NCBI GenBank assembly: GCA_964585685.1
Contig: CAZPEP010000026.1
Coordinates: 152,334 to 216,333, forward strand
Direction of reading: 5' to 3'
From: JALHVH01 sp964585685
GTDB lineage: Bacteria; Acidobacteriota; Aminicenantia; Aminicenantales; Saccharicenantaceae
DNA: 64,000 bases
Part shown: piece by piece, positions 7,503-16,187 of the stretch
Numbering within the stretch: position 1 is the stretch's first letter
Layout: the number at the start of each line of letters is the position of its first letter
The notes under the pieces: model-generated
The model's input: only the letters and a program-made list of their open reading frames with translations
Told to the model about the DNA's origin: nothing
The model's database searches: none
Position numbers and translations under genes: made by a program

Positions 7503-8597
7503 ATGAACGAAGGAACCGCCGGATCCGTGCTTCTCACGCCCCTTGCCCTGGGCTCCCTGACCCTCCCCAACCGTTTCGTCCGCTCGGCGACCCAGGAATA
7601 CATGGCCCGGGACGACGGCGAGGTCACGGATAGGCAGGTCGGCCTCTTCCAGGCCCTCGCCGAGGGCGAGGTCGGCCTGATCATCACGGGACACGCCTAC
7701 GTCCATCCCCTGGGCAAGGCGGGGCCGAACCAGACCGCCATCTTCGAGGACCGGTTCGTCCCGGGGCTCACGCGCATCGCCCGAGCCGCGCACGGCGGCT
7801 CCTCCAAGATATTCGCCCAGCTCGCCCACGCGGGGCGTCAGACGAAAAAAAGATATGCCGGCGGGACGCCCGTCTCGCCCTCCGCCGTCCCCGACCCGGT
7901 GTCGAAGGTCACCCCCAGGGAAATGACAGCCGGGGAGATCGAGGCCTTGATCGCGGATTTCGTCCGGGCGGGGCTCCGGGCCCGCGATGCCGGTTTCGAC
8001 GGCGTCCAGCTTCATGCCGCCCACGGCTATCTGCTCAGCTCCTTCCTCTCTCCCCGCACGAACCGCAGGACGGACGGCTGGGGCGGCCCCCTCGCGAACC
8101 GGGTCCGCGTCACCGTTGAGATCCTCAGGGGTCTCAAGACCGGGGCGGGAAAGAATTTCCCGGTGATGGCCAAGCTCAACACGACGGACTTCCTGGAAAA
8201 CGGCCTCTCGCTTGACGACGCCGTCGCGGCCGCCCGGATCCTCGAAGCCGAGGGGCTCGACGGCATCGAGGTGAGCGGCGGCATGGCCGAGTCCGGAAAG
8301 GGCTCGGTCTGGACGGGCCTCCGCGTCGAGGCGGACGAGGGTTATTTCGTGGAGAATGCCGCGGCCGTCAAGCGGGCCGTCCGCATCCCTGTCTCGGGGC
8401 TGGGCGGGATCCGGACGCTGGCCGCCGCCGAAAGATTCGTGGCCGAAGGACGCGCGGACCTCGTCTCGATGAGCCGGCCTTTCATCCGCGACCCATTTCT
8501 TGTCCGGAGGTTCCGGGAAGGGACCGTCGACAGGTCCGAATGCATCTCCTGCAACAAGTGTTTCAACCTGCGCGGCATCCGTTGCGCCCAGATATGA
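7503..8597 (+). CDS. NADH:flavin oxidoreductase, Old Yellow Enzyme family
   Basis: A 364-residue FMN-dependent TIM-barrel ene-reductase. Recognisable elements: LPNRFVRSATQEYMA near the N-terminus, QLAHAGRQ near residue 112, the active-site and FMN-contact block VQLHAAHGYLLSSFLSP near 170 and NRRTDGWGG, then GLGGIRTL and the phosphate-binding stretch DLVSMSRPFIRDP. The C-terminus keeps two cysteine pairs (CISCNKC) but the protein stops there, so it lacks the second flavin/NAD domain of 2,4-dienoyl-CoA reductase. The substrate, an activated alkene or nitro compound, is unknown. The stop overlaps the next ATG by 4 bases (ATGA), so it is translationally coupled to the transporter. Confidence 0.9.
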   Translation: MNEGTAGSVLLTPLALGSLTLPNRFVRSATQEYMARDDGEVTDRQVGLFQALAEGEVGLIITGHAYVHPLGKAGPNQTAIFEDRFVPGLTRIARAAHGGSSKIFAQLAHAGRQTKKRYAGGTPVSPSAVPDPVSKVTPREMTAGEIEALIADFVRAGLRARDAGFDGVQLHAAHGYLLSSFLSPRTNRRTDGWGGPLANRVRVTVEILRGLKTGAGKNFPVMAKLNTTDFLENGLSLDDAVAAARILEAEGLDGIEVSGGMAESGKGSVWTGLRVEADEGYFVENAAAVKRAVRIPVSGLGGIRTLAAAERFVAEGRADLVSMSRPFIRDPFLVRRFREGTVDRSECISCNKCFNLRGIRCAQI

Positions 8598-9667
8598 GTA
8601 CGCGGCCTTTCGTCCCGATCTTGTTTTCGGCCGTCGCTTTCGGCCTGAGCATTCCCCTATCCAAGATACTCCTCAAGGATATCCCCCCGGTTTCGCTGGC
8701 GGGGCTCCTCTATGTCGGGGCTTTCGCCGGTCTGACCTTATATTCCGGCGCGCGGGCGATCCTCGCCCGTGGGCGAAGTGCGGACGCCGGCCGCCGTTTC
8801 GAGCCCCTCTCCGCGTCGGACATCCCCCGGCTCGCCGGGGCCATCGTTTCCGGCGGGGTTATCGGGCCCGTTTGCCTGATGGAGGGACTGCGCAGGACTT
8901 CAGGCGCCTCGGCTTCGCTCCTTCTCAACCTCGAGGGGCTTGCCACCGCTCTCCTCGCCGTCCTTCTTTTCCGCGAGCCGGCCAGGAAAAGAACGTGGAT
9001 AGCCCTGGCCGCCATGACCGCCGCCGGTGTCCTCACAACCTGGGACCCGGCGGGCGGAAGGATCGAGGCCCTGGGTCCCCTGCTCGTCCTTGCCGCCATG
9101 ATATGCTGGGGACTGGACAACAACCTGACCCGCAACATCTCGGACAAGGACCCGGTCGTCATCTCTAGGATCAAGGGGATCGCGGCAGGGGTGTTTTCCC
9201 TGGCGCTGGCGTTCGCCGTCGGGGAGCGCCTCCGCGTCTCGCCAGGGCTCGCCGTCGCCCTGGGCGTCGGGGCCGTCTGTTACGGGTTTAGCCTTGTGCT
9301 GTTCATCGAGTCGCTCCGACGTATCGGCGCCTTTCGAACCGGCGCATTCTTCAGCCTAGCCCCTTTCGCGGGCGCCGCGGCCTCGCTCCTGTTTCTCGGA
9401 GAGCCCCTCGCGTGGACCGTCGGACCGGCGGCGGCCCTCATGGCAGCCGGGGCCTTCCTTATCGCGGGGGAAAAACACGTCCATGTCCATTCCCACCGAC
9501 TTCTGACCCACACGCATACCCACGTCCACGGCGACCTCCACCACGACCACCCCCACCCTGGGATCTCGGAAGAGCCCCATGGCCACAGGCACGTTCATCC
9601 TGAACGGGAGCACGCCCACGGCCATTGGCCGGACGCGCACCACCGCCACGGGCATGAAGGGTCATAG
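8594..9667 (+). CDS. DMT/EamA-family transporter with histidine-rich C-terminal tail
   Basis: A 357-residue inner-membrane protein with about ten predicted helices arranged as two EamA repeats (roughly 8-140 and 155-290), the drug/metabolite transporter fold. The last ~63 residues are hydrophilic and contain 23 histidines, mostly as alternating HxH, with Asp, Glu, Pro and Gly. Such tails occur in zinc, nickel and cobalt transporters and metallochaperones and bind divalent metals; they are unusual on EamA exporters. The start at 8594 overlaps the OYE stop (ATGA); a longer in-frame start at 8540 would lie inside the OYE gene. Metal-sensing or metal-coupled export is an inference. Confidence 0.85.
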   Translation: MSTRPFVPILFSAVAFGLSIPLSKILLKDIPPVSLAGLLYVGAFAGLTLYSGARAILARGRSADAGRRFEPLSASDIPRLAGAIVSGGVIGPVCLMEGLRRTSGASASLLLNLEGLATALLAVLLFREPARKRTWIALAAMTAAGVLTTWDPAGGRIEALGPLLVLAAMICWGLDNNLTRNISDKDPVVISRIKGIAAGVFSLALAFAVGERLRVSPGLAVALGVGAVCYGFSLVLFIESLRRIGAFRTGAFFSLAPFAGAAASLLFLGEPLAWTVGPAAALMAAGAFLIAGEKHVHVHSHRLLTHTHTHVHGDLHHDHPHPGISEEPHGHRHVHPEREHAHGHWPDAHHRHGHEGS

Positions 9668-9682
9668 GCTTTTAACGAGCGG

Positions 9683-9704
9683 CGGCCGGGATGAAGGCCG
9701 GCCG
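9683..9704. terminator. Hairpin between convergent transporter and GH105 genes
   Basis: A perfect 7-bp inverted repeat, CGGCCGG (9683-9689) and CCGGCCG (9698-9704), with an 8-base loop lies in the 39-base gap between convergent stop codons. No T-run follows on either strand, so efficient intrinsic termination is uncertain. Confidence 0.35.
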
Positions 9705-9706
9705 GT

Positions 9707-10774
9707 CTACGGTTTCATGAGATCGCGGTGAGCGGCCTCCATCAGGATGAAAAAGGCCTGGCCTTCGGTCGCCGTCCCGGGAGCCTCGAACGTCGGCGAG
9801 CCGCAGACGTCTCGGACGAGGCCCAGGCGGTCCACCTTCGAGCGCGCGGCATCGCGCATCTTGTCGGCAAGGGTCCTATAAGAGGCGTCGAAACGCCCGC
9901 CCTTGAGCCCGCGGTATATGGTGTAGGCCATGATTTGGGTGAGATTCGTCTCGACGAACGACTTCGGGTCGTCGACGACGTCGTGGAAGAAACCGTCAGG
10001 CCGTAGCCAGGCGAGACATCCGTCGACAGTGTCTTTGATATAGGAGGCCACTTTCGCCCTTTCGGCCGCCATCGGAGCCGGCATCGCCTTGAGGACGCGG
10101 GTCATTCCCGCCGCCGCCCAGCCGTTGCCGACCCCCCAGAACGCCTTCCGGCCGAAGTCCTTCTTCGCATCGTCCCAGATGTGCGAGAAGAGCTTCTTTT
10201 CCCCGTTCCAGAGGAGCCGCCGGAATCCCTCGATCTGCTTCAGCGCTTCGTCCGGCCGCCCGGCGACGGCGAGGAACGGGGGCGCCATGTACATCGAATC
10301 GATCCAGACCTGCGGCCTGTCGTCGATGTGATAAAGGGTCCCGTCCCCGGTCTTGGGCGCCTTGTTGAGAAAATAGTCCAGCATCCGGTCCGCGCCCGCC
10401 TTGAGGGCCGGGTCCCCCGTGACCTTGGCGGCGTAGAGGACGGCCTCGCCGTTCGAACCGGGATCCGTGACCCCGTGATTGTCGTTGATCTGGCCGAGTC
10501 TTCCGTCCTCGCTGATCCGAAGGACGGCCTCATTGGCCATCAGGACGACGAGGTCCTGATCCCCCCACTCCAGGATTGCCTGGGCGGCGGTCCCCTGCTC
10601 CCAGGCCATCCTCTGCATGGACAACATGGCGATCTTGACCTTATCGACCACGGGGTCGGACCAGGCGGTCGAAGCCGCGGACTTGTCTTCGGCCCGGAGC
10701 TTCGAACCGCCCAAAGATAGGCCCGCGGCTCCCCCGCAGGCCAGCGTGTTCCTGATGAAATCCCTTCTTTCCAC
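9707..10774 (-). CDS. GH105/GH88-type unsaturated glucuronyl hydrolase, Tat-exported
   Basis: A 355-residue (alpha/alpha)6-barrel protein resembling YteR-type unsaturated rhamnogalacturonyl hydrolases: MAWEQGTAAQA near residue 55, DDNHG-like block NDNHGVTDPG, a DSMYMAPPFLA block that carries a catalytic-type Asp in this family, and WGVGNGWAAAGM followed by a C-terminal GTATEGQAFF. These enzymes remove 4,5-unsaturated uronic acid from lyase products of pectin or glycosaminoglycans. The GTG start at 10774 is chosen because it has GGAGGAG just upstream and opens a twin-arginine signal (RRDFIRN at residues 3-9). A longer frame to 10879 crosses the promoter and is rejected. Confidence 0.8.
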   Translation of the reverse strand: MERRDFIRNTLACGGAAGLSLGGSKLRAEDKSAASTAWSDPVVDKVKIAMLSMQRMAWEQGTAAQAILEWGDQDLVVLMANEAVLRISEDGRLGQINDNHGVTDPGSNGEAVLYAAKVTGDPALKAGADRMLDYFLNKAPKTGDGTLYHIDDRPQVWIDSMYMAPPFLAVAGRPDEALKQIEGFRRLLWNGEKKLFSHIWDDAKKDFGRKAFWGVGNGWAAAGMTRVLKAMPAPMAAERAKVASYIKDTVDGCLAWLRPDGFFHDVVDDPKSFVETNLTQIMAYTIYRGLKGGRFDASYRTLADKMRDAARSKVDRLGLVRDVCGSPTFEAPGTATEGQAFFILMEAAHRDLMKP

Positions 10775-10793
10775 GCTCCCTCCTCCGGACTCC

Positions 10794-10822
10794 CGAAGGC
10801 CCGGGCTTTGCCGGGCCCTTCG
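10794..10822 (-). promoter_or_regulatory. Stable hairpin in the 5' leader of the GH105 gene
   Basis: The leader can fold into a long hairpin: CGAAGG pairs with CCTTCG and CCCGG with CCGGG around a small loop, with a single bulged G. Upstream, TCGACC, 17 bases and TATAAT (about 10849-10854 on the minus strand) make a promoter, so the hairpin would be transcribed about 20-50 bases into the mRNA, between the start point and the ribosome binding site at about 10780. Confidence 0.4.
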
Positions 10823-10959
10823 TTTAAGGTGACTCGGACGGTGGATGATTATAATCGATAAACCTTCGCTGGTCGACATTTAAACCGCAACTCCCGCTTT
10901 CCCTGGATACGGAGGATATGTATAATGGGCCTTCAACGTCACCGTCAAGGAGATCCGTC

Positions 10960-12048
10960 ATGGCGAGATTCGAGGGAGTGAAATGGATGTCCCTGCAGAT
11001 GCGCTACCTCCTCCCGGACAAGCGGTTCGAGATGTTCGAGAGCGAGGCGAAGGTGTACGCGATGTCCCGGTCCATCCAATATTCCATGTTCCTCTGCTTC
11101 GAAGGGATCCGCTTCCACGTTAAGAAGAACGCGGGAGGCGGGCTGGGCGTGACCTTAGTCAACTGGCACCGGAACCTCGAGCGGTTCCGCCGCGGGATCG
11201 CATTCAACCTCGGACAGAGCCAGCAGGAATGGATTCCGTCGGCCGAGGAACTGGAAGCCGTCTTCATCCACAAGTACTTCAAGGACCCCGCCATCCGCCC
11301 TTTCCTCGAAGAGATGGCCGCCCTGGACGCCCAGGGATACCTCCGCCCGTTCACAGTCGACGAGGAACATTCGATGGGCGTCACGTTCCCCAACCAGCCC
11401 GCCATCCGCGCCCTGGCCTGCCGCTACGATCAGTATCTTGGCGAGCCGTTCTGCGGCGTCGTCATCCCCCACCTCGTCCGGGCGATGGGCGTCAACGGGA
11501 CGGGGTGCCTGAAGCTCGGCATCAACTACCTGATCAGCGTCAAGGCCATCGACGAGGCCAAGAAGATCGTCCCCGAAGCCGCCGCGGCCCTGTTCCTGGA
11601 CGATAACCCCCAGGGTAGGCTCGAAGACAGGACGATCACGGAATGGGATTCCTCATGCTGCCTGTTCGGCCTCCGCGACGGATCCGTCGTCAAGATCCCG
11701 GAGAGCAACCTCATTCTACCCTCGGTGACCATCCAGGGCATCACTGCGATCCTCAAAGAGATGGGCGTCAAGGTCCACGAGCGCCACGTAACGTACGGGC
11801 AGCTCATGGATTGGGTCCGGACGGATCAGCTCGTCACGGTCTGCAGCGTCGGGACGGCGGGCATCCTGAACCGGTGCACCAAGCTCTTCCTCACGGACAA
11901 CGACTTGCGGATCGTCGCCACCCATGTTCCAGACGAGGGGCATCCCGTTTATGCCAAGCTTCGTGAGGCCCGCACCTATTACTGGGACATCTATAAGGAG
12001 AAGGTTCGGCTCCCGGCCGGCATAACCCTCCATAAATACGTCCTGTAA
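10960..12048 (+). CDS. Class IV aminotransferase, branched-chain aminotransferase-like
   Basis: A 362-residue PLP enzyme of fold type IV. The PLP-lysine block is LKLGINYLIS near residue 192, corresponding to the K-x-x-GNY motif of IlvE. A Glu-containing ITEWDSSCCLFGL block near 226 matches the glutamate that contacts the PLP pyridine nitrogen, and GTAGILNR near 307 matches the GT-A phosphate-binding motif. It probably transfers amino groups between 2-oxoglutarate and branched-chain or related amino acids, but it is divergent from textbook IlvE, for example Trp-Asp-Ser-Ser in place of Gly-Ala-Gly-Glu. A TATAAT box at 10921-10926 and an AAGGAG site before the ATG at 10960 define the start. Confidence 0.75.
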   Translation: MARFEGVKWMSLQMRYLLPDKRFEMFESEAKVYAMSRSIQYSMFLCFEGIRFHVKKNAGGGLGVTLVNWHRNLERFRRGIAFNLGQSQQEWIPSAEELEAVFIHKYFKDPAIRPFLEEMAALDAQGYLRPFTVDEEHSMGVTFPNQPAIRALACRYDQYLGEPFCGVVIPHLVRAMGVNGTGCLKLGINYLISVKAIDEAKKIVPEAAAALFLDDNPQGRLEDRTITEWDSSCCLFGLRDGSVVKIPESNLILPSVTIQGITAILKEMGVKVHERHVTYGQLMDWVRTDQLVTVCSVGTAGILNRCTKLFLTDNDLRIVATHVPDEGHPVYAKLREARTYYWDIYKEKVRLPAGITLHKYVL

Positions 12049-12144
12049 TCGACTCTCCTGATTCTCGGGCTTGTCGCCGTGCTCGATAGGCTTCCGAATG
12101 GCCGTCCGGGCAGAATCGTTCGCGTACTTGGCGATGCCTCCGGT

Positions 12145-12426
12145 TCATTCGATAAGGCCCATCTTTCTAAGGGCCCGTTCCGCCCTGTCGCCCGGGGGCG
12201 CGTCCTCGGGCAGGTAGAGCATGACACCGTTCTTAACCGGGCGGATAACGAGCCGCCCGGCCCCCGCAAACTCCGTAGTGACCTTGACCGGATCCGCGCC
12301 CTCGAAGTACTTCTTGAAGGCCTCGTTGAAGCCGCTGTAAACCGAATGGATGCCCTTGAAGTTGGCGTTCCGGAGCCTGACGACGGCCAGCCTGATGAAC
12401 TCCTCGTGGTTCAGGATATCAGTCAT
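12145..12426 (-). CDS. Small conserved-looking hypothetical protein
   Basis: A 93-residue soluble protein, helical in the first half and with a beta-rich middle that includes GAGRLVIRPVKNGVMLYL. No signal peptide, cysteines or catalytic motif are visible and I do not recognise the family. The ATG at 12426 has a near-perfect AAGGAGG ribosome binding site, which supports expression and rules out the longer upstream frame to 12525. Convergent with the aminotransferase gene; codon usage fits the neighbourhood. The 235 bases between it and the SDR gene hold nothing I can assign. Confidence 0.65.
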   Translation of the reverse strand: MTDILNHEEFIRLAVVRLRNANFKGIHSVYSGFNEAFKKYFEGADPVKVTTEFAGAGRLVIRPVKNGVMLYLPEDAPPGDRAERALRKMGLIE

Positions 12427-12661
12427 GTTCCCTCCTTTTCTAAGACACTTGATAGACGCCCCGGGCCGGAGATTTTTCTCACCGGCATCGATCCGCTTCT
12501 CGCCTCCGGCTGGATCGCCCAGCATGGCGGGGCCAAGGGCTCACGCTTCCGGTGCTTCAGCCAATTCCACCCCGGCAATGGCACCCGTCTCGTGATCATG
12601 ACCTATGGGCTAGGCGGGAGAACCTGTGTACCCAGAACGGCTTCCTTTGCGAGAGGAGGAC

Positions 12662-13393
12662 TCACATCCTCCAAGTCCCCGCAACGATGAGATTCGTTCC
12701 GGTGACGGCTCCAGCCTCTTCGGAGGCCAGGAAGGCAACGGCTTCGGCGACGTCGGCGAACTTCCCGATCATGGCAGGAGGGATCTTCCCCGGCGGCAAA
12801 AAGCCGCCTTCCATGAGCCCCGGAGAGACCATGTTGACCGTGACCCCGTTCGCGACCTCGGACACGGCGACCGTTCGGGTCAGGATCAGCAAGCCGGTCT
12901 TGGCGATGGCGTAGGGCGCGATGGTCGGGAACGAACCAAGTTGTTCGGCCCGGCTGTAACCGATATTGATCACTCTCCCCCACCCGCGACTCCGCATGCC
13001 CGGCAGAGCCGCCTTCATACAGAAGTAGGCGCTCTCCAGAACCCCGCGGAACATCGCGTCCCAGTCCCCGCCGGTAAGCTCCTGCCACGGTTTGACGAGA
13101 AAGGGCCCGACGTTATTGACCAGGACGTCGAGCCGTCCGAACGCCTCTTCAACCTTCCGGACCAGGTCGGCCGCCCCGCCCTCGTCCGTGAGGTCGGCGC
13201 TAAACGACGCGGCGCGCTTCCCTAGGTGCTCGATCTCCGCGACCATTTCCCCGGCCTCTTTCGAAGAACCCCGATAATGGACGGCAACGCCTGAAACCCG
13301 GCGCGAGAGAGCAAGGGCAATTGCACGCCCCATGCCCTTCGCCGCGCCAGTGACAAGAGCCACACAGCCGGCCTTTACAGGTTCGTCCTTCAT
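12662..13393 (-). CDS. Short-chain dehydrogenase/reductase
   Basis: A 243-residue classical SDR. The NAD(P)-binding TGAAKGMG is near residue 15, the structural motif is NNVG near 91 (usually NNAG), and the catalytic Ser-Tyr-Lys is present with YAIAK near 158. After the active site come the VNMVSPGLMEG and C-terminal VTGTNLIVAGTW segments typical of FabG-like 3-oxoacyl-ACP reductases and related alcohol dehydrogenases. Substrate is not predictable from sequence. Stand-alone gene, 72 bases upstream of the end of the ammonia-lyase gene on the same strand. Confidence 0.85.
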   Translation of the reverse strand: MKDEPVKAGCVALVTGAAKGMGRAIALALSRRVSGVAVHYRGSSKEAGEMVAEIEHLGKRAASFSADLTDEGGAADLVRKVEEAFGRLDVLVNNVGPFLVKPWQELTGGDWDAMFRGVLESAYFCMKAALPGMRSRGWGRVINIGYSRAEQLGSFPTIAPYAIAKTGLLILTRTVAVSEVANGVTVNMVSPGLMEGGFLPPGKIPPAMIGKFADVAEAVAFLASEEAGAVTGTNLIVAGTWRM

Positions 13394-13465
13394 TCGCCCT
13401 CCATCCCGGGCTAGAACCGACCAGGGCTTTTGTCCATTTTCCTGCCTCGCGTTTTTCGCTCTTGC

Positions 13466-14989
13466 CTATATAAGCTTGCCGACCGCTTTCTCAACCGCAT
13501 CCAGGATCTCGCCCGAGACGACGACCGCCTTGAGACGGTTGATGTCGTCGAATAGCGGGCGGTCCTCTTCAAGGTGAGGGACGTGCTTCCGGATCACGGC
13601 CCAAGCCTCGCGGACGCCCGGGCCCGGCTTGGCCGGGCTCCGAAAATCGACGGCTTGAGCCCCGGCCATGAATTCGATGGCAAGGACGGCCCAGGCGTTA
13701 TCGATGATCTGCCGGGTCTTGAGGGCCGTGGTCATTCCCATGCTGACGAAATCCTCCTGATCCGCGGCGGCCGGGATGGAGCCCGTCGCCGCGGGCTGGC
13801 AGAGCACCCTGTTCTCGCAGATCAGGGCTCCCGCCGTGTACTGGGTCAGCATCAAGCCCGAGAACATCCCGGCCCCCTTCGTCAGGAAAGCCGGCAAGCC
13901 GGCGCTGAGATGGGGGTTCAGAAGCCGGTTGAGACGTCTCTCCGAAAGCACCGCGACCGTCGTGATGGCCGTTCCCAGGAGCTCGAGTGCCAGGGCCATC
14001 GGCGTGCCCTGGAAATTGGCCCCTGTGAGGACGAGGTCTTCGTCCGGGAAGAAGATGGGATTATCGGCGGCGCCGTTGAGCTCTATCTCGAACATGGAGC
14101 GGGCCCACTTCAGGGCGTCCCTGGCTCCGCCGACGACCTGGGGAGTGCTGCGCAGGCTGTAGGCGTCCTGGACCTTCTTCCCCGCGCGGGCGAGAAGCTC
14201 ACTTCCCTCGCAGATCCGCCGGATGTTCTCAGCGGATTCCTGCGCCCCGGGGTAGCCGCGGACCGCGTGGACACGGGGGTCATAAGCCTTCATGTTCGCG
14301 TTCAGGACCTCGAGCGTCATGGCAGCCGCGATCTCGGAGTGCTTGAGCCACCGATTCGCGTCGAACACCTCGATCGCCCCGAGCCCGGCGATGACGTTGG
14401 AGCCATTGATGACCGCCAGTCCGTCGCGGGCCTCGAACACGACCGGCCGGATCCCGGCCCTTTTCAGGGCTTCCGTGGCCGGAAGGCGCTCGCCACGATA
14501 GAACGCCTCGCCCTCGCCCATGAGCGCCAGGGCGATCTGGGACATCGGCGCGAGGTCACCGCAGGCCCCGACGGATCCCTTTTCGCAGACGACGGGAGTG
14601 ACCCCGGCGTTGAGCATGTCGACCAGCGTTTCGGTCACCGCGAGCCGTAGTCCGGAGTGGCCATGGCAATGACAGCTGATCCGGCTGAGCATTGCCGCCC
14701 GAACGGCTTCTTCGGGCAGGGGGCTCCCAACGCCCGCGGCGTGGCTGTAAACGATGTACCGCTGATATTTTTCGACCTGTTCGGGGGTCAGGACGACCTC
14801 GGCCAGCTCGCCGATGCCCGTGTTCACCCCGTACATGATCTCGCGCTTCCGGATCTTGTCCTCGAGCAAAGTTCGGCATTTAAGGATGCGCTTCTTCGCC
14901 TCCGGAAGGATGACGACAGGCTCCCCTTCGCGGGCGACCCGGACAACGGATTCGATGGTCAGACCGTGGCCGTCGATAGATATGGTCAT
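13466..14989 (-). CDS. hutH: Histidine ammonia-lyase (MIO family) with Ala-Cys-Gly motif
   Basis: A 507-residue aromatic amino acid ammonia-lyase, likely converting L-histidine to urocanate and ammonia. Family blocks: MYGVNTGIG near residue 52, SHAAGVG near 82 with the His typical of HAL, the prosthetic-group loop EKGSVGACGDLAP near 136, and later RSTPQVVGGARD and GNFQGTP-like GANFQGTPMALA. The MIO group normally forms from Ala-Ser-Gly; here the codon for the middle residue (143) is TGC, Cys. The start at 14989 is preferred over 15007 because AAGGGAG lies 10 bases upstream. No other hut gene is adjacent; it is divergent from threonine dehydrogenase. Confidence 0.85.
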   Translation of the reverse strand: MTISIDGHGLTIESVVRVAREGEPVVILPEAKKRILKCRTLLEDKIRKREIMYGVNTGIGELAEVVLTPEQVEKYQRYIVYSHAAGVGSPLPEEAVRAAMLSRISCHCHGHSGLRLAVTETLVDMLNAGVTPVVCEKGSVGACGDLAPMSQIALALMGEGEAFYRGERLPATEALKRAGIRPVVFEARDGLAVINGSNVIAGLGAIEVFDANRWLKHSEIAAAMTLEVLNANMKAYDPRVHAVRGYPGAQESAENIRRICEGSELLARAGKKVQDAYSLRSTPQVVGGARDALKWARSMFEIELNGAADNPIFFPDEDLVLTGANFQGTPMALALELLGTAITTVAVLSERRLNRLLNPHLSAGLPAFLTKGAGMFSGLMLTQYTAGALICENRVLCQPAATGSIPAAADQEDFVSMGMTTALKTRQIIDNAWAVLAIEFMAGAQAVDFRSPAKPGPGVREAWAVIRKHVPHLEEDRPLFDDINRLKAVVVSGEILDAVEKAVGKLI

Positions 14990-15045
14990 GGCTTTCTCCC
15001 TTGACATAAACTTAAGTCAAACCGGGGCTCAAGGCAAGCACATTA

Positions 15046-15074
15046 TTGACTTCCCGGGACTGAAGATCTATAAA
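15046..15074 (+). promoter_or_regulatory. Promoter of the threonine dehydrogenase gene
   Basis: TTGACT (15046-15051), a 17-base spacer and TATAAA (15069-15074) make a near-consensus sigma70-type promoter. Transcription would start near 15081, giving a leader of about 40 bases before the ATG at 15123. Confidence 0.6.
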
Positions 15075-15122
15075 TATACATCCTTCATTTGAATATGAAT
15101 CATCCGATAAGAGGCTTTTTCC

Positions 15123-16094
15123 ATGACTCAGGACACCAAACGCGTCATGATCACCGGGGCCGCCGGCCAGATCGGCTCCGAGCTCACCACCTTGTTGAGA
15201 AAGCGGCACGGGGCGTCCAATGTCCTCATGACTGACGTCGTCAAGCCATCGAGCGCGGCCTCAGAGGCGGACCCGTTCGAAGCTCTCGATGTGACCGACC
15301 GGCCCCGTTTGGCGGCGATCATCCGTAATTACCGGATCGATACCGTTTATCACCTCGCGGCCCTGCTCTCGGCGACCGGTGAAAAGAACCCCCAGAAGGC
15401 CTGGGACATCAACATCGGCGGCCTCTACAATGTCCTCGAAGCCGGACGTGAGCTCGGGCTGGCACGAATTTTCACGCCGAGCTCGATCGCGGTCTTCGGG
15501 CCCGCCACGCCCCGCATCAGGACGCCCCAGGACACGATCCTCGACCCGACGACGATGTACGGTGTCACCAAGGTCGCAGGCGAACACCTCTGCGATTATT
15601 ATGTTCGGAAATACCGCCTGGACGTTCGCGGCTGCCGGTTCCCCGGCATCATCAGCCATGAGACGTTGCCCGGCGGCGGAACGACCGACTACGCCATCGC
15701 CATCTTTTATGAAGCCGTCCGCGCCGGACGCTATACCTGCTTCCTCAAGGAAGACACGAGTCTTCCTATGATGTACATGCCCGACTGCCTCAAGTCGATC
15801 GTGGACCTGATGGACGCCGACGCCACGTGCCTCCGCCATCATTCGAACTTCAACGTCACCGCCATGAGTTTCACCGCCGGCGAGCTCGCTGCCGAGATCC
15901 GAAAACACGTCCCAGGGTTCGTTTGCAAATACGCCCCGGATTTCCGTCAAGCCATCGCGGATTCGTGGCCCGCCTCACTCGACGATTCGGCCGCACGCGA
16001 GGAATGGGGTTGGAATCCGGCCTACGATATGGCCTCCATGACGACGGACATGCTCGCCGCCCTGCGCAAGAAGAAAAACACAGGCACCCTGTAG
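15123..16094 (+). CDS. tdh: L-threonine 3-dehydrogenase, SDR (epimerase-like) type
   Basis: A 323-residue extended SDR. The Rossmann motif GAAGQIGSEL is at residues 11-20, and the block SSIAVFGP near 121 followed by Y-x-x-x-K (YGVTK) is the active site. The stretch RFPGIISHETLPGGGTTDYA near 175 is a strong signature of SDR-type threonine dehydrogenases, which oxidise threonine to 2-amino-3-ketobutyrate using NAD+. The expected partner, glycine C-acetyltransferase (Kbl), is not in the window. It is expressed from its own promoter at 15046-15074 and is divergent from histidine ammonia-lyase, so both may serve amino-acid catabolism. Confidence 0.85.
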   Translation: MTQDTKRVMITGAAGQIGSELTTLLRKRHGASNVLMTDVVKPSSAASEADPFEALDVTDRPRLAAIIRNYRIDTVYHLAALLSATGEKNPQKAWDINIGGLYNVLEAGRELGLARIFTPSSIAVFGPATPRIRTPQDTILDPTTMYGVTKVAGEHLCDYYVRKYRLDVRGCRFPGIISHETLPGGGTTDYAIAIFYEAVRAGRYTCFLKEDTSLPMMYMPDCLKSIVDLMDADATCLRHHSNFNVTAMSFTAGELAAEIRKHVPGFVCKYAPDFRQAIADSWPASLDDSAAREEWGWNPAYDMASMTTDMLAALRKKKNTGTL

Positions 16095-16187
16095 GTTTCC
16101 CGGTCCGCCACGACTCCCCGCCCTCGGGCAGTTCCTCAAGGACTAAGCTCCGCTAAAGAATGTCCTTGAACAGGCACCCAGATGATA

